Source: Umezawaea tangerina (GTDB taxonomy: Bacteria; Actinomycetota; Actinomycetes; Mycobacteriales; Pseudonocardiaceae). Taken from it: a stretch of DNA of 64,000 bases. Made by a program: the position numbers and the translations under genes. The notes beneath the pieces were generated by a model. It did no database searches. It had not been told where the DNA came from and worked only from the letters and a program-made list of their open reading frames with translations. The stretch covers positions 62,001 through 126,000 of the forward strand of contig NZ_PVTF01000004.1 of assembly GCF_003002815.1 (NCBI RefSeq), written 5' to 3'. Below are positions 1 to 8,509 of the stretch, piece by piece. The first letter of the stretch is position 1. Each line of letters opens with the position of its first letter.

Positions 1-542
1 GTCGTCCAGATCCGCATGACCAGCGGCCCGAACACGAGTGTCCACAGCAGCACGCGCAACCACGGGCCGCGCAAGCGTGAGCAGAGGAACGCGCCCGCGA
101 TGAACCCGGTGATCTGCACGGGCAGCGTCCAGTACGAGTAGTCGACGAGCCGGACGTCCGGGACCCAGTTCTGCAGCATGAAGATGTTCATCACGAGGTC
201 GCGGAACCCCAGCTGGCTCCAGCCCTCCGGCGCGACCCACTTGAGCACGCCGAACGTGAACGTGGCCGCCACCGCGTACGCGGGCAGCAGCCGCGAGAGC
301 CGGTTGCGCAGGAACCGCACGGGCTCGCCCTTCGCCAGCGACGCGCACGCGAAGTACGCGGACATGACGACCAGCCCGCTGGCCCCCATCTCGAGGGGGA
401 ACGAGAACAGCGGGCGACCGAGCTCGGGGTGCACGAACGGTCCCGCGTGCGTGGCGTGCTGCAGCAGGACGGAGAACACGGCGACCACCCGCAGGACGTC
501 CCAGTTGATCCGTCGGGCGGAGGCGCGAGGAGAGTTCGACAC
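1..542 (-). CDS. Acyltransferase 3 family membrane protein (N-terminal part, runs off the window)
   Basis: The reverse strand reads about 180 codons from a GTG at 542 to the window edge with no stop. The protein opens with the hallmark of acyltransferase-3 (OafA/NodX-like) enzymes: a short basic N-terminus, then RINWDVLRVVAVFSVLLQHA, where a His near the end of the first membrane helix is the usual catalytic His. Several hydrophobic segments follow. Such enzymes O-acylate sugars or antibiotics at the membrane. An in-frame TTG at 575 is an alternative start; no clear Shine-Dalgarno is seen for either. The C-terminal half is outside the window, so substrate and completeness cannot be judged. 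Confidence 0.75.
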   Translation of the reverse strand, partial: MSNSPRASARRINWDVLRVVAVFSVLLQHATHAGPFVHPELGRPLFSFPLEMGASGLVVMSAYFACASLAKGEPVRFLRNRLSRLLPAYAVAATFTFGVLKWVAPEGWSQLGFRDLVMNIFMLQNWVPDVRLVDYSYWTLPVQITGFIAGAFLCSRLRGPWLRVLLWTLVFGPLVMRIWT

Positions 543-669
543 GAGGGGGGAAACCCGTTCCGGAGTGTTCGGCAACGTCGGATTCGATCGTTACCAAGCC
601 TAAGGGGTCAACCTGTAGGGACCCTGAAGGAGTGCGCCGCAAGTACTCGAACGACTACCGTCGGCCATT

Positions 670-1347
670 GTGGACGTACAAGAGGACTACACCGGTCACG
701 TCGAACCGGGCGGCCCCGCGGCCCGCCGGACGCTCGGCGCCCTGACCATCACGAAGATCTCCGTCGGTCCGATGGACAACAACGCGTACCTCCTGGTGTG
801 CCGCGCTACCAACGAGGCCCTGCTCATCGACGCCGCCGCCGACCCCGAACGCCTCTCCGACCTGGTCGGCCACGACCAGGAGCGGCCGAGGCTCAAGACG
901 ATCGTCACCACCCACCAGCACGGCGACCACTGGCAGGCGCTCGGCGCGGTCGCGGGCGCGAACGGCGCCGACACCGTCGCCCACGCCCTGGACGCGGGCC
1001 CGCTGCCGGTTCCGCCGGACCAGCTCGTCGAGCACGGCGACACGGTCGCCGTCGGCGAGGTCCCGCTGACCGTCATCCACCTGCGCGGCCACACGCCGGG
1101 CTCCATCGCCCTGCTCTACCGCGACCCCGACGGGCACCCGCACCTGTTCACCGGCGACTCGCTGTTCCCCGGCGGCGTGGGCAAGACCTCGTCCCCGGAG
1201 AACTTCACCTCGCTGCTCGACGACGTGACCTCGCGGATCTTCGCCGAGCTGCCCGACGACACCTGGTTCTACCCCGGCCACGGTGACGACTCGACGCTGG
1301 GCGAGCAGCGCGGTCACCTGGACGAGTGGCGCTCGCGCGGGTGGTGA
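670..1347 (+). CDS. MBL-fold metallo-hydrolase (glyoxalase II-like)
   Basis: A 225-residue metallo-beta-lactamase-fold hydrolase. The metal-binding signature HQHGDH sits at residues 82-87. It is followed by GHTPGS, by GDSLFPGG (the bridging Asp) and by YPGHGDDSTLGE near the C-terminus, so all zinc ligands appear present. The length and the late PGHGDDSTLGE motif match the glyoxalase II/hydroxyacylglutathione hydrolase-like branch common in actinobacteria, probably a cytoplasmic thioester or lactone hydrolase; the substrate is unknown. The GTG start at 670 is chosen because it is the first in frame and sits next to the divergent acyltransferase promoter region. A strong hairpin follows directly after the stop, so it is probably monocistronic. 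Confidence 0.85.
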   Translation: MDVQEDYTGHVEPGGPAARRTLGALTITKISVGPMDNNAYLLVCRATNEALLIDAAADPERLSDLVGHDQERPRLKTIVTTHQHGDHWQALGAVAGANGADTVAHALDAGPLPVPPDQLVEHGDTVAVGEVPLTVIHLRGHTPGSIALLYRDPDGHPHLFTGDSLFPGGVGKTSSPENFTSLLDDVTSRIFAELPDDTWFYPGHGDDSTLGEQRGHLDEWRSRGW

Positions 1348-1353
1348 CCTCGG

Positions 1354-1380
1354 GTGGAGCCCCGGTCGCCGGGGCTCCAC
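1354..1380 (+). terminator. Intrinsic-type hairpin after the MBL hydrolase
   Basis: A perfect 12-bp GC-rich stem (1354-1365 with 1369-1380, starting GTGGAGCCCCGG) with a 3-nt TCG loop begins seven bases after the stop codon. There is no U-tract, as is common for actinobacterial terminators. Confidence 0.8.
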
Positions 1381-1539
1381 ACGGCGGTGGGTCGTGATCA
1401 TTCCACCGGCACGGAGCAATACGACTTCGACAAAGCTGAAATGGCCACCAGGACCGCAATAATCGGAGTCCGAAGTTGTCGGCCGAAGCAAGTTCGCATT
1501 GAGCGGACTCCGCCGTGGCCGGTTGGGTAATTTCGAGCC

Positions 1540-2259
1540 GTGGTCGACGAACTTGTTGTGGAGATCTACACCGATGGGTCGTGCTGGGGCAATCCCGGCC
1601 CCGGTGGCTGGGGCGCGGTGCTGAAATACGGTCCGCATGAGAAAGAACTCCACGGGTCCGAACCCACGATCACGACGAACAACCGGATGGAGCTGACGGC
1701 TCCGATCCGGGCGCTGGAAAGCCTGAAGCGACCGTCGGTGGTGCGGGTGTACACGGACAGCTCGTACGTGAAGGACGGCATCACGTCGTGGCTTCCGAAG
1801 TGGAAGGCGAACGGTTGGACCACCGGGTCCAAGAAACCGGTGAAGAACGTGGACCTGTGGCAACTCCTCGACGCCGCGACCGAGAAGCACGAGGTCGAAT
1901 GGCTCTGGGTCAAAGGACATGCCGGTCACCCCGAGAACGAGCGCGCTGACAGACTGGCGACCACGGGGGCGTCGGAAGCGGCCAAGGGGATGTCGTGGAC
2001 GCCACCCGTCCGGCCGGTGCGGATGCCGACTGAGACCACACCCGTGAAAGAGAAGACGCGCTGTCGGGCCGTGACCCGCAAGGGCGAGCAGTGCGCGGTC
2101 GACGCAGGCCTGTCCGGCCTGTGCCACGTGCACGACCCGGCTCTGCAGTGCGGTGCTCTGCAGAGGAATGGAAAGCGGTGCACAGTCGCCAGCGGAGGTG
2201 GTCCTTGCGTCCACCACCGAGGTGAATCGGACACCCATCCCAGTCTGTTCCGATTTTGA
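1540..2259 (+). CDS. Ribonuclease HI with two C-terminal Cys/His finger-like repeats
   Basis: Residues 5-145 are a complete RNase HI domain. All four metal-binding acidic residues are visible: D12 in YTDGS, E51 in NRMEL, D73 in YTDSSY and D137 in ERADRLA; the [15 protein letters not shown] block is also intact. It should cleave RNA in RNA/DNA hybrids in the cytoplasm. After a linker (about 146-172) come two copies of a short Cys/His module: C175, C185, C195, H198 and C204, C214, C223, H226. The spacing is C-x9-C-x8/9-C-x2-H, resembling DUF5763-type putative zinc fingers. The usual RNase HI is about 150 residues, so the tail is an addition. The GTG start at 1540 gives the standard short N-terminus. 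The gene stands alone after a terminator. Confidence 0.9.
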   Translation: MVDELVVEIYTDGSCWGNPGPGGWGAVLKYGPHEKELHGSEPTITTNNRMELTAPIRALESLKRPSVVRVYTDSSYVKDGITSWLPKWKANGWTTGSKKPVKNVDLWQLLDAATEKHEVEWLWVKGHAGHPENERADRLATTGASEAAKGMSWTPPVRPVRMPTETTPVKEKTRCRAVTRKGEQCAVDAGLSGLCHVHDPALQCGALQRNGKRCTVASGGGPCVHHRGESDTHPSLFRF

Positions 2260-2328
2260 GTCCGTGGGCATCCGCGGTGCTGGTCGGCCGAATCGACTCA
2301 GGAAACGGGATCCGCCGCCGAGCGGTGA

Positions 2329-3009
2329 TCACGTCCGGTCCACCGTGAGCTCGGCGACGCCCGCCACGGCGTCGACGGCGTAGTGGTCGGCGGCGGTGTC
2401 GAGGTCGGTGGTGCTCAGCACGGTGCCGCCCGCGAGACCGGAGGTGGACGTGCCGTCGATCACGGCGTGGCCGGCACCGCCGCTGAACCGGACCTGGGCC
2501 TGCGCGCCGGCGGGCAGGTGCAGGTCGAAGGCGGAGGCGCCGCCGGTCATGCGGACCGGAACCGTGCCGGTCGGCGTCGGCAGCGTGAGGTCGATGCGGT
2601 CGGAGCCCGCGCCGAAGTCGACGGACTCGAGCTTGGCGGTGCGCAGGTCGACGGTCTGCACCTTGGCGCCGCCGTCGAGGTGGACGCTCCACGTGACGTC
2701 GGACGCCAGCTCGACGCGCGCCTCGTCGGCGTTGTCGAACGAGAGGGCGAGCACGTCGCCGTCGACGGTCGCGCGGGGCACCACGCGCCTGCCGTCCGGG
2801 GACCACGCGCGGAAGAGGTCGCCGTGCAGGTCGGTGGAGCGGACGACGATGGCGGTCGCGCCGGTCAGCAGCGTCAGGTCGGCCCGCGTCCGCCCCGCGC
2901 GGTCGGCGGTGACGGCGTCGCCGGGTACCGCGGTCGCGCGGTCCGGGGACGAGGAACACCCTGACACCGCAACGACAACAGCGGCCAGGACGAGCCACCG
3001 CTTCCCCAT
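2329..3009 (-). CDS. Putative lipoprotein with a DUF4097-like beta-rich domain
   Basis: Starting at the ATG at 3009 (GGGAG upstream) the protein has a classic lipoprotein signal: MGKRW, a hydrophobic run, and the lipobox VSGC, so it is predicted to be anchored outside the membrane. The mature part is about 200 residues of short alternating beta strands (for example SVDFGAGSDRIDLTLP) and resembles the repetitive DUF4097/DUF2154 surface folds. That resemblance is loose; no catalytic motif is seen and the function is unknown. It is transcribed divergently from the alpha/beta hydrolase at 3112. Confidence 0.75.
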   Translation of the reverse strand: MGKRWLVLAAVVVAVSGCSSSPDRATAVPGDAVTADRAGRTRADLTLLTGATAIVVRSTDLHGDLFRAWSPDGRRVVPRATVDGDVLALSFDNADEARVELASDVTWSVHLDGGAKVQTVDLRTAKLESVDFGAGSDRIDLTLPTPTGTVPVRMTGGASAFDLHLPAGAQAQVRFSGGAGHAVIDGTSTSGLAGGTVLSTTDLDTAADHYAVDAVAGVAELTVDRT

Positions 3010-3111
3010 GGGCGCGCTCCCTCTGCGTTGGTAACGCTCCCGGGGATTCCCCGCGACGGCCTTCCGGTAAACCCCGGACAGGCGTGCGCGACAGCTGCGA
3101 GGATTGCCCTC

Positions 3112-3786
3112 ATGGCACAGCGGGCACCGCACGAGTTCGAGTTCGTGGTGGAGACGCCGTTCACCGGCACCACCGGGCAGGTGGACGGCTACGACACCTA
3201 CCTGCCGCCCGGCGCCGACGGTCCGCTGCCCGCGGTCGTCATCGTCACCGGCCCCTCACCCGAGGTGTACCCGATCCGGCCGCGGCGGTGGCCGGTCTAC
3301 CAGGGGTACGCGCGGCTGCTGGCCGAACGCGGTGTGGTCGCGGTGGTCGCCGACCCGCCCTACCACTCCCCCGAGGCGTGGCCGGACGCAGCCGAGGACC
3401 TGGCGAGGATCGTCGACGCCGTGCGGGCGGCGGACGGGGTGGACGCGGACCGGGTGGCGCTGTGGGCGTTCTCCGGCGGCGCGCTGCTCACCGGCCGCTG
3501 GCTCGCCGAGTCACCGGAGTGGTTGCGCTGCCTGGCGTTGAGCTACCCGATGATGAACCCGGCCGACGCCGTGGCGCCCGGTCGGCCGATCGTGCTGACC
3601 AGGGTGGGCCTGGAGTCCGCCGAGCTGCAGGAGACGGTCGACGCGTTCCTCGCCACCGACGTCGACGTGCACGTCGTCCACGTGCCGGACGGGCAGCACG
3701 CGTTCGACGTGCTGGACCACACCCAGCAGTCGCGCGACGCCGTGCTGGAGGCCGCGGACCTGGTGCTGGGGCACCTCACGGCGTGA
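3112..3786 (+). CDS. Alpha/beta-hydrolase (dienelactone-hydrolase-like)
   Basis: A 224-residue single-domain hydrolase. After a leading strand, LPAVVIVTGPSPEVYP forms the oxyanion region. The nucleophile elbow is WAFSGGAL, with Ala in place of the first Gly of G-x-S-x-G. The catalytic His lies in PDGQHAFDVLD near the C-terminus, as in dienelactone-hydrolase-like proteins. The ATG at 3112 is preceded by GAGG and is preferred over an upstream in-frame start. It is predicted to be cytoplasmic with an unknown ester substrate. Its end overlaps the convergent gene at 3776 by 11 bases. Confidence 0.75.
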   Translation: MAQRAPHEFEFVVETPFTGTTGQVDGYDTYLPPGADGPLPAVVIVTGPSPEVYPIRPRRWPVYQGYARLLAERGVVAVVADPPYHSPEAWPDAAEDLARIVDAVRAADGVDADRVALWAFSGGALLTGRWLAESPEWLRCLALSYPMMNPADAVAPGRPIVLTRVGLESAELQETVDAFLATDVDVHVVHVPDGQHAFDVLDHTQQSRDAVLEAADLVLGHLTA

Positions 3787-4114
3787 AGACGCGGTCGTAG
3801 CCGGCCACGCGGAACTCGACGCGCACGCCGAGCAGGGCGGCCAGGCGGGCCGCGAGCGCCTCGCCGCGGGAGCGCCAGGCGAGGGTCGTGGTCTCGTCCG
3901 GGAACCCGGAGCTCATCGGGTCGTCGCTGACGAACACGGCCTGGAACTCGGCGTCCCACGCCTCTATCGCGGCGACCAGTTCGGCGGGTGCGCCGTGGTC
4001 GGCCACCAGCCGTTCGGGGGCGTAGTTCTCCCTGATCGGGTCATCCGCCCGGAGGACCCACAGGCAGTCGGTCACCCACTCGGGCGCCAGCCGCACGGAC
4101 AGCAGTTCCGCCAT
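3776..4114 (-). CDS. Hypothetical protein, 112 residues
   Basis: A small acidic protein with strongly GC-rich third codon positions, so it is very probably coding. No signal peptide, membrane segment or known catalytic motif is seen. The sequence is rich in Ala, Glu and Trp and begins MAELLSVRLAPEWVTDCLW. It lies 48 bases downstream of, and in the same direction as, the VOC gene at 4163-4570, so the two could be co-transcribed. Confidence 0.65.
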   Translation of the reverse strand: MAELLSVRLAPEWVTDCLWVLRADDPIRENYAPERLVADHGAPAELVAAIEAWDAEFQAVFVSDDPMSSGFPDETTTLAWRSRGEALAARLAALLGVRVEFRVAGYDRVFTP

Positions 4115-4162
4115 GCGGCCATCCTCCCGGCGACGGGCCCCACCCGCCGCCGGGGGGTGGGG

Positions 4163-4570
4163 TCAGGACTGGGTGATGTTGACCATCCACGGGATGCCGA
4201 AGCGGTCGACGCAGGCGCCGAACTCGTCGCCCCACATCTGCTTCTCCAGGGGGACCGAGACCGTCCCGCCGTCGGAGAGCTTCTCCCAGTAGCCGCGCAG
4301 GTCGTCGCCGTCGCTGCCGCTCAGGCTGATGGTGACGTTCGTGCCGGGGTTGTGCTCCATGCCGGGCGGGGTGTCCGCGGCCATCAGCGTGTAGCCGCTG
4401 TCGGTCTTCAGCATGCCGTGCATGATCTTGTCCGCGAACGGCGCGTCGTCCGCGCCGAACTCGCCGAACGTGTTGAGCGTCAGCTCACCGCCGAACACGC
4501 CCTGGTAGTACTCCATCGCCTCGCGGGCGTTGTCGGTGAAGCTGATGTACGGGTTCAGGACTGATGCCAT
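4163..4570 (-). CDS. VOC family protein, PhnB-like glyoxalase/bleomycin-resistance fold
   Basis: A 135-residue protein beginning MASVLNPYISFTDNAREAME, typical of the PhnB/DUF1428-like branch of the VOC superfamily. It has the two beta-alpha-beta-beta-beta units expected for one domain, and ends with WGDEFGACVDRFGIPWMVN, the conserved C-terminal strand pair. Members often lack enzymatic activity or act on unknown small molecules. The ATG at 4570 has AAGGAG six bases upstream; a GTG one codon earlier is the only competitor. Confidence 0.85.
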   Translation of the reverse strand: MASVLNPYISFTDNAREAMEYYQGVFGGELTLNTFGEFGADDAPFADKIMHGMLKTDSGYTLMAADTPPGMEHNPGTNVTISLSGSDGDDLRGYWEKLSDGGTVSVPLEKQMWGDEFGACVDRFGIPWMVNITQS

Positions 4571-4724
4571 CACACGCTCCTTGCTAGCGCCGGGACCGCA
4601 TCGTCGCAGAGCACTCCGGGTGCCGCCATAGGGAGCAATTCCCCTGCCACCAGGGGAGAACGGCCGGTCACCCGTGGTGAGATTGACCGGCGGTCCTGGA
4701 CAACGTTGTCACGAGGAGGCTGGG

Positions 4725-7700
4725 GTGTTCCTGCTGAACCGGCGGCGGTTGTTGGGGTTGATCGGGGCGTCCGCGGTGGTCGGGACGACCGGCGGTGTCG
4801 GCGTCGGACGGGCCGCCGCGGTCGCGGACCCGGTGGCCGACACCTACTACCGCGTCCTGCTCCGGCACACCCGGTGGTCCGAGACCCGGTTCGACGCCAC
4901 CGCGGGGCACTACACCCGCACCGACTTCGGGTTCGCCGTCGTGCTGGGCAACGCGGTCCTGGTGACCAGGGGCGAGTACGACGCGCAGGTCGCCGGGGTG
5001 GGCCGGGACGTGCTGCGGGCGCGGACGGTCGCCACCATCGAGCACTTCGCCGCGTCGAACGTGCTGGCCGGTGGGACCGAGTGGGGCAAGACCCTGTTCT
5101 GGGACACCACCTTCCAGTCCTACTTCGTCCTCGCCGCCCGGCTGCTCTGGTCCGACCTGGACGCCACGACGCGGTCCACTGTGGACACCATCGTCCGCGC
5201 GCAGGCCGAGTACACGGTCTCCCTGGGCACCGGCGACGACCCGCGGTCGGGCAGCTGGACGCCGAACGGCACGGCGGGCGGCTTCGCGGGCGACACCAAG
5301 CTGGAGGAGATGGGCGTGTATGCCCAGGCCCTCGCGCCCGGACTGGCCTGGGCCGACCAGCCGCCGGACGCGTGGCGCGCGGCGTTCGGCCGGTGGAGCC
5401 GCAACGCCTCCGGGCTGCCCGCGGCGGACCTCGCGAACCCGGCGCTGGTGGACGGCGTGCCGGTGAGCGCCAACACGGCGGCGAACCTGCACGACACGTT
5501 CCTGGTGGAGAACCACGGGTCGTTCGGGCCGCACTACCAGGAGGAGCTGTGGCGCACGTCGGCGCGCAACGGCGTCCACTTCCTGCTCGCGGGCCGTCCG
5601 CTGCCCGAGGTGGTCACCGCGCAGCCCAACGGGGAACGCCTGTGGCGCACCGTCCTGGGCACGATGAGCGACGCGGGCGAGCCGCTCATGCCGATGGTGG
5701 CCGACCGCGAACACCTCTACGGCAGGGACGTCATCCCGTTGGCGTTCCGGGCGCAGGTGCTCGGCGACCGCTTCGCCGCCCGTGCCGAGGCCGACCTCGC
5801 GGCCAGGCTGGAGGCCTACCAGGCGTACGCGCCGGTGGACCGGATCACGAAGTTCTCCGGTGAGCCCAAGTACGAGCCGGAGGCGCGGGCCGAGATCGCG
5901 ATCAGCTACCTGCTGCACGAGCTGCGGCCACGACCGGAGCCCGCCTCGGCCGCGGAGCTGTTCCGGCACGCGAGCGGGGCGACGGACTTCGGCGCGGGAC
6001 CGGGTCTGCTGGCGCAGCAGTCGGAGTCGGCGTGGGCGGCGACGGTCAGCAAGGCCGGGCTGGTGAAGTTCGCCTGGCAGCCCGGTCACGACGACTGGCT
6101 GTTCGTGCTCGGCGGCGCCTCGCCGATGTTCCTGCCGTCGACCGGGCTGGCCGTGCGGACGCGGTTCGCCAAGGCGTACAACGGGATCCGCGACGGGTTC
6201 GACGCGACGGCGAGCGTGCTGGGCTTCGACTCGGGGTGGGCCGGGATGGTGACGCTGCCGACCGGCACCGTCGTGTACGCGACCTCCGGTGTCGCGGCCG
6301 GGGAAGGCCGGGTGGAGGTCCACAACCGCACGATGCCCGGTGTGCCGGGGCTGGACGGCGACCGCGTGTACACCGCGGCCGAGGGCGCCGCGACGGTGCG
6401 CGCCACCGACGGCGTCGGCACCGGGCGGGTCGACGACCTGGTGTTCGCCCGCACGACCGCGCGGCACGTGCGGATGGTCGGCGTGACCCCGTACCCGACC
6501 TACGGCTACTCGGTCTTCGCGTTCGAGGTGCGGGACGGCGCGTCCGGTGCCGACGCGGCGCGCGGGCGTCCGACCACGGCGTCGTCGTCCGACACCGGCC
6601 GCGACCCGGCGTTCGCGACCGACAGCGACGCCGCGACGCGCTGGGCGGTGTCGCGGGCCGACCGGCCGCGCGCCGACAGCTGGCTCTCGGTCGACCTCGG
6701 CGCGGACGTCCCGCTCGACCGGGTGCGCCTGCACTGGGAGACCGCGGCCGGGGTGGCCTACCGCGTGGAGACCTCCGTCGACGGCGTGCGGTGGACGACC
6801 GCCGTGGCGTACCCGCACGACGACCTGCGCAGCACCGGTGGGTGGCTGGACGTGGACGGGCGCGCCGGGTTCGTCGTGCACGGCTCGACCGCGCCGATCG
6901 CCGTGCGCGGCGGGACGGTCGTGCTGTCCGACGGGCCCGCGGCCGGGTTCCTCGCGGAGGGTTACACCGGTGCGTCGAGGGACCTGCGCGCGATCGCCGC
7001 CGCGGGTGCGCCGACGTGCCCGGCGGGCGTCCGGGCGAGCACCGCCGACGGCTACCTGAGCCTTTTCAACCTGAGCGCGCTGCGGGTCACCGGCACGGTG
7101 TCGATCACGCAGCCGCGCACCGGGGTGCAGCTCTACCAGGGCGTCCAGCGGACCACCGCGACCGGCACCGACTACGTCCTGGCCGTCGACGCGGCGAGCG
7201 CACGGGTCGAGCCCGCCAGGTTCACCCTCCGCCGGGCCGCGGGCGGCGCGCTGCCGGTCGGGCTCACGGCGACGGTCTCCGACGGCCGGCGCGTCCGCGT
7301 CACCGGACCCGCCGCCGCGCTGGTCGTCACCCAGGCCGGTGGCGCCGAGCTGCCCCTGTCCAGCGGCGCCGAGGTGGTGTTCCCGACCGGGCGGCCGTAC
7401 CCACTGGCCGACCTGGCGGCCGGGCGCGTCGCGTTCCCGACCTCGCCCCTGCCGCCCGGCATGTCCGACCCGGCGGCGGCCGTGGACGACGACCCGCGGA
7501 CCTCGTGGACGCCGGGCCCGAACGGCCGCCTGGTGGTCGACCTCGGCGCGGCGCTGGCGGTGGACGGCGTGGTGCTGACCTGGACGGCCGGTCTCGTGCC
7601 CACGACCACCGTCTCGACCAGCACCGACGGCCGGACCTACCAGCCCGCCGCCGCGGCGGTGCCGCGCGGCCGGAGGTCGACCGCCGCGGTCGCCACGACG

Positions 7701-7787
7701 GCCCGCTACGTCGCCGTGGGCACCGGGTGGCGGACGGGTCAGGCGACCCTGGTGTCCGTCGTGGTGCGCCCGGCCGTCACAGGCTGA
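4725..7787 (+). CDS. Tat-exported discoidin (F5/8 type C) domain protein with an all-alpha N-terminal domain
   Basis: The GTG at 4725 has GAGGAGG at ideal spacing. It is chosen over the upstream in-frame start because it yields a twin-arginine signal (NRRRLLGLIGASAVVG). The mature protein is about 990 residues. Residues about 35-400 are helix-rich with Trp/His clusters such as VENHGSFGPHYQEELW, which suggest an (alpha/alpha) toroid like those of polysaccharide lyases. A beta-rich region follows. Two F5/8C carbohydrate-binding modules are recognisable, at about 600-710 (DSDAATRWAV...LSVDLGADVPLDRVRL) and at the C-terminus (DDDPRTSWTPGPNGRLVVDL). The protein is probably a secreted polysaccharide-acting enzyme. 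The catalytic family could not be named, and no PL8 active-site signature was seen. Confidence 0.8.
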   Translation: MFLLNRRRLLGLIGASAVVGTTGGVGVGRAAAVADPVADTYYRVLLRHTRWSETRFDATAGHYTRTDFGFAVVLGNAVLVTRGEYDAQVAGVGRDVLRARTVATIEHFAASNVLAGGTEWGKTLFWDTTFQSYFVLAARLLWSDLDATTRSTVDTIVRAQAEYTVSLGTGDDPRSGSWTPNGTAGGFAGDTKLEEMGVYAQALAPGLAWADQPPDAWRAAFGRWSRNASGLPAADLANPALVDGVPVSANTAANLHDTFLVENHGSFGPHYQEELWRTSARNGVHFLLAGRPLPEVVTAQPNGERLWRTVLGTMSDAGEPLMPMVADREHLYGRDVIPLAFRAQVLGDRFAARAEADLAARLEAYQAYAPVDRITKFSGEPKYEPEARAEIAISYLLHELRPRPEPASAAELFRHASGATDFGAGPGLLAQQSESAWAATVSKAGLVKFAWQPGHDDWLFVLGGASPMFLPSTGLAVRTRFAKAYNGIRDGFDATASVLGFDSGWAGMVTLPTGTVVYATSGVAAGEGRVEVHNRTMPGVPGLDGDRVYTAAEGAATVRATDGVGTGRVDDLVFARTTARHVRMVGVTPYPTYGYSVFAFEVRDGASGADAARGRPTTASSSDTGRDPAFATDSDAATRWAVSRADRPRADSWLSVDLGADVPLDRVRLHWETAAGVAYRVETSVDGVRWTTAVAYPHDDLRSTGGWLDVDGRAGFVVHGSTAPIAVRGGTVVLSDGPAAGFLAEGYTGASRDLRAIAAAGAPTCPAGVRASTADGYLSLFNLSALRVTGTVSITQPRTGVQLYQGVQRTTATGTDYVLAVDAASARVEPARFTLRRAAGGALPVGLTATVSDGRRVRVTGPAAALVVTQAGGAELPLSSGAEVVFPTGRPYPLADLAAGRVAFPTSPLPPGMSDPAAAVDDDPRTSWTPGPNGRLVVDLGAALAVDGVVLTWTAGLVPTTTVSTSTDGRTYQPAAAAVPRGRRSTAAVATTARYVAVGTGWRTGQATLVSVVVRPAVTG

Positions 7788-8505
7788 ACCCGCGCAGCAG
7801 CCCGGTGTACGGCTTCGACGGCGGCGTGGCGAACTCGCCGCGCGCCCCGGTGCGCAGCCCCATCGCGACCAGGGACTGCACCTGGAGCGTGGCGGCGCGG
7901 ACCCCGTCGACCACCGGCACGCCGATGGCGGCGGAGAGGTCCGCGCACAGGTCCGCCATGCCCGCGCAGCCGAGCACCACGGCGTCCGCGTCGTCCCGCA
8001 CGACGGCGTCCCGGCACGCCTGCGTGACCTTCTCCAGCGCGTCCGGGTCCTCCTCCAGCTCCAGCACCGGGATGTCGCACGCGTGCACCCCGGCGCAGAA
8101 CCGCTGCACCCCGTACCGCTCCGCGAGGTCCCACGCCCGGCCACGGGTGCGGTCGAGCGTGGTCACCACGGTGAACCGGCGGCCGAGGTAGGCCGCGGTG
8201 CGCATGGCCGCCTCGGCGATCCCGACCACCGGTCCGGCGGCCAGCTCGCGCGCCGCGTCCAGGCCGGGGTCGCCGAAGCAGGCGATCACGTAACCGTCCA
8301 CACCGGACTGCTCGCCCGCCGCGACCTCCGCCAGCACGCCGGGGACGCTGAGCGCCTCGTCGTAGTGGCTCTCGATCGACGCGGGGCCCATGGCCGGGCT
8401 CACCGCGTCGACCGATGTGCCGGGGGCGGCCATGGCGAGCGCCGCCGCGTGGATGGACCGGGTCATGCCCTTGCTGGTGTTCGGGTTGACGATCTTGATC
8501 AGCAC
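7777..8505 (-). CDS. Aspartate/glutamate-racemase superfamily protein, hydantoin/allantoin racemase type
   Basis: A 242-residue protein starting MLIKIVNPNTSKGMT, the signature start of hydantoin racemases (HyuE/AllE-like). The paired catalytic cysteines are present: C76 in VIACFGDPG and C180 in VVLGCAGM. It is expected to interconvert enantiomers of 5-substituted hydantoins or allantoin in the cytoplasm. It begins four bases after the stop of the NCS1 permease gene, so the two form an operon: the permease imports the substrate and the racemase makes both isomers available. No hydantoinase or carbamoylase gene is present here, so the downstream enzymes must be elsewhere. The 3' end overlaps the convergent gene by 11 bases. 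Confidence 0.88.
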   Translation of the reverse strand: MLIKIVNPNTSKGMTRSIHAAALAMAAPGTSVDAVSPAMGPASIESHYDEALSVPGVLAEVAAGEQSGVDGYVIACFGDPGLDAARELAAGPVVGIAEAAMRTAAYLGRRFTVVTTLDRTRGRAWDLAERYGVQRFCAGVHACDIPVLELEEDPDALEKVTQACRDAVVRDDADAVVLGCAGMADLCADLSAAIGVPVVDGVRAATLQVQSLVAMGLRTGARGEFATPPSKPYTGLLRGFSL

Positions 8506-8509
8506 GGGG

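Noticed and set aside
655-2271. Long reverse-strand open frame of over 500 codons opposite the MBL and RNase H genes
   Set aside because: It is the GC-driven mirror of two well-supported forward genes; its product is Arg/Val-rich, lacks any family motif, and crosses the 1354 terminator and the intergenic gap.
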